DNA of 13,998 nucleotides. Origin: an uncultured Porphyromonadaceae bacterium (GTDB lineage: Bacteria > Bacteroidota > Bacteroidia > Bacteroidales > Muribaculaceae). This document shows positions 13,310-13,998 of the stretch, one piece after another. The notes under the pieces are model-generated. The model had not been told where the DNA came from, searched no databases, and saw only the letters and a program-made list of their open reading frames with translations. The position numbers were made by a program, and so were the translations under genes. Location of the stretch: positions 1-13,998 of the forward strand of contig CAJMDR010000023.1 in the NCBI GenBank assembly GCA_905212215.1, written 5' to 3'. How positions within the stretch are numbered: the stretch's first letter is position 1; every line of letters begins with the position of its first letter.

Positions 13310-13648
13310 ATGGAAGCCTATTTTGTCAGAAACGACAAAACGGCAATCTGTTATAAAAATAGTCTTTTCTATCAAGTTGTCATTGATGATGCAAAGCATG
13401 ATAAATACGACAATAGCGAAATAAATACAGGCACTATTATTAATATTCGCACAACAACAGGACTTGCTAATTACATTGTTAAATTGTCGGATGAGAGATT
13501 GATTGTTTTTGAGATTCTTCCCGAAGGTTACGGTGAACTATATGAAAATTTCACAATAGTACTCCCAAGTGATGACAGATACTCGGAGTATTTGGAAGAT
13601 TATAACAAGGGAACTGAACTTGATTACTTAACAGAAAATAAGCGATGA
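13310..13648 (+). CDS. Hypothetical small soluble protein, array gene
   Basis: 112 residues, acidic, no membrane segment, family not recognised. Alternating short strands are likely (TIINIRTTTGLANYIVKLSDERLIVFEIL, about 42-70), consistent with a small beta-rich domain. It ends ENKR-stop through AAGCGATGA, the short form of the array junction without the AGGAGG segment, and overlaps the next ATG by four bases. Immunity-like by context only. Confidence 0.65.
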   Translation: MEAYFVRNDKTAICYKNSLFYQVVIDDAKHDKYDNSEINTGTIINIRTTTGLANYIVKLSDERLIVFEILPEGYGELYENFTIVLPSDDRYSEYLEDYNKGTELDYLTENKR

Positions 13649-13655
13649 AACTGAC
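13640..13655 (+). repeat. Array junction 4, 16-bp match to junction 1
   Basis: AAGCGATGAAACTGAC is identical to 10603-10618. It spans the K-R-stop/ATG overlap and the first MKLT codons. The upstream Shine-Dalgarno part is replaced by AGAAAAT. Confidence 0.7.
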
Positions 13656-13965
13656 CGATAAACGAATTGGCATATACCCAAGTATATGGCGAGTGATTGG
13701 TTTTACGCTAATCAGCTTGTTGTTTGTTGTTGGTGGGTTCTTTATGACAAACAATCCTCGTTATGGTATAGATAAATTTATCGGTTATATGGGAATGATA
13801 TTCTTCTCTTTCGGGGTGATTGTCGGGATAGGTTGGCTGATATTGATCGCGATGCGCAAACCGCTTGCAAGGATATTTGATGACCGTCTCGAATATCTGA
13901 TACCGGCAAGGATGAAATATGAGATTATTCCGTTTCTATATGTTAAGGGAGGTTCTATTATTTGA
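13645..13965 (+). CDS. STM3941-like membrane protein, probably frameshifted near its end
   Basis: 106 residues. DKRIGIYPSIWRVIGFTLISLLFVVGGFFM (5-34), a second hydrophobic segment (about 47-69) and RKPLARIFDDRLEY (71-84) follow the pattern I know from STM3941-family proteins: an I-Y-P-S-x-W start, two membrane helices, and a soluble domain beginning KP. These occur in Bacteroidota immunity-gene neighbourhoods. Family members normally continue for roughly 50 further residues. Here the frame stops at 13963-13965 after FLYVKGGSII, while the +1 frame is open to the window end and reads EVLLFDFSDWRIETEP. A one-base insertion near the GGGAGG run (13947-13952) would explain this. Coupled to the preceding gene by ATGA. 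Confidence 0.6.
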   Translation: MKLTDKRIGIYPSIWRVIGFTLISLLFVVGGFFMTNNPRYGIDKFIGYMGMIFFSFGVIVGIGWLILIAMRKPLARIFDDRLEYLIPARMKYEIIPFLYVKGGSII

Positions 13966-13998
13966 TTTTTCAGACTGGCGCATCGAGACAGAACCTCA
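13940..13998 (+). other. Open +1 frame at window end (frameshifted tail or next gene)
   Basis: From ATG 13940 a frame one base off the STM3941-like gene stays open to the last base, giving MLREVLLFDFSDWRIETEP. It may be the real continuation of that gene after a frameshift, or an overlapping new start. Its hydrophobic-then-acidic character fits the former better. The window ends too soon to decide. Confidence 0.35.

Overview
The window looks like accessory DNA of a gut-type Bacteroidales bacterium. The family content (DUF4099/DUF3945 protein, Exc-like topoisomerase, small Xis-like helix-turn-helix proteins, Bacteroidales-style tyrosine integrases, STM3941-like membrane protein) and several Bacteroidota promoter -7 boxes (TAnnTTTG) support this. 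Nothing in it looks like core chromosome except possibly a short stretch around a tRNA remnant.

Region A (1-5729) is one end of an integrative conjugative element. It is visibly GC-richer than the rest. It holds the tail of an upstream gene, a DUF4099/DUF3945 protein, a type IA topoisomerase homologue that has lost its active-site residues, and two coupled HTH proteins resembling excisionase factors. A strong terminator follows, and then a convergent tyrosine integrase (Int1). The layout recalls the excision module of CTnDOT-type elements, but with a catalytically dead Exc-like protein.

Region B (5730-6447) is about 720 bases without a gene. On the minus strand it carries what looks like the last ~20 nt of a tRNA, followed by a terminator hairpin. 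This is the expected footprint of integration into a tRNA 3' end. Around it are short repeats (TATCAGA, 10-bp phased GAATCT units, GTGGACA iterons) and a good promoter for the second integrase. I read this as the junction between two elements, or as a tandem insertion at one tRNA site.

Region C (6448-9622) starts the second element: tyrosine recombinase Int2 with a complete catalytic set, a DUF1016/YhcG-type PD-(D/E)XK nuclease, and a Crp/Fnr-family regulator.

Region D (9623-13998, running off the end) is an AT-rich, single-direction array of small genes, mostly membrane or unrecognised proteins. Genes are joined by ATGA overlaps and by a recurring junction (AAAGGAGG-N-AAGCGATGA) that encodes the upstream K-R-stop, a strong Shine-Dalgarno sequence and the next start codon. 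Two genes are paralogues, one junction is followed by a 20-codon vestige, and one is read in the wrong frame. A tyrosine recombinase and a regulator upstream of such an array match the plan of the recombinase-associated acquired interbacterial defence (rAID) clusters described in Bacteroidales. The array is therefore a candidate store of immunity genes against toxins of neighbouring bacteria. That role is inferred from architecture and not shown by recognised immunity domains, apart from the STM3941-like gene.
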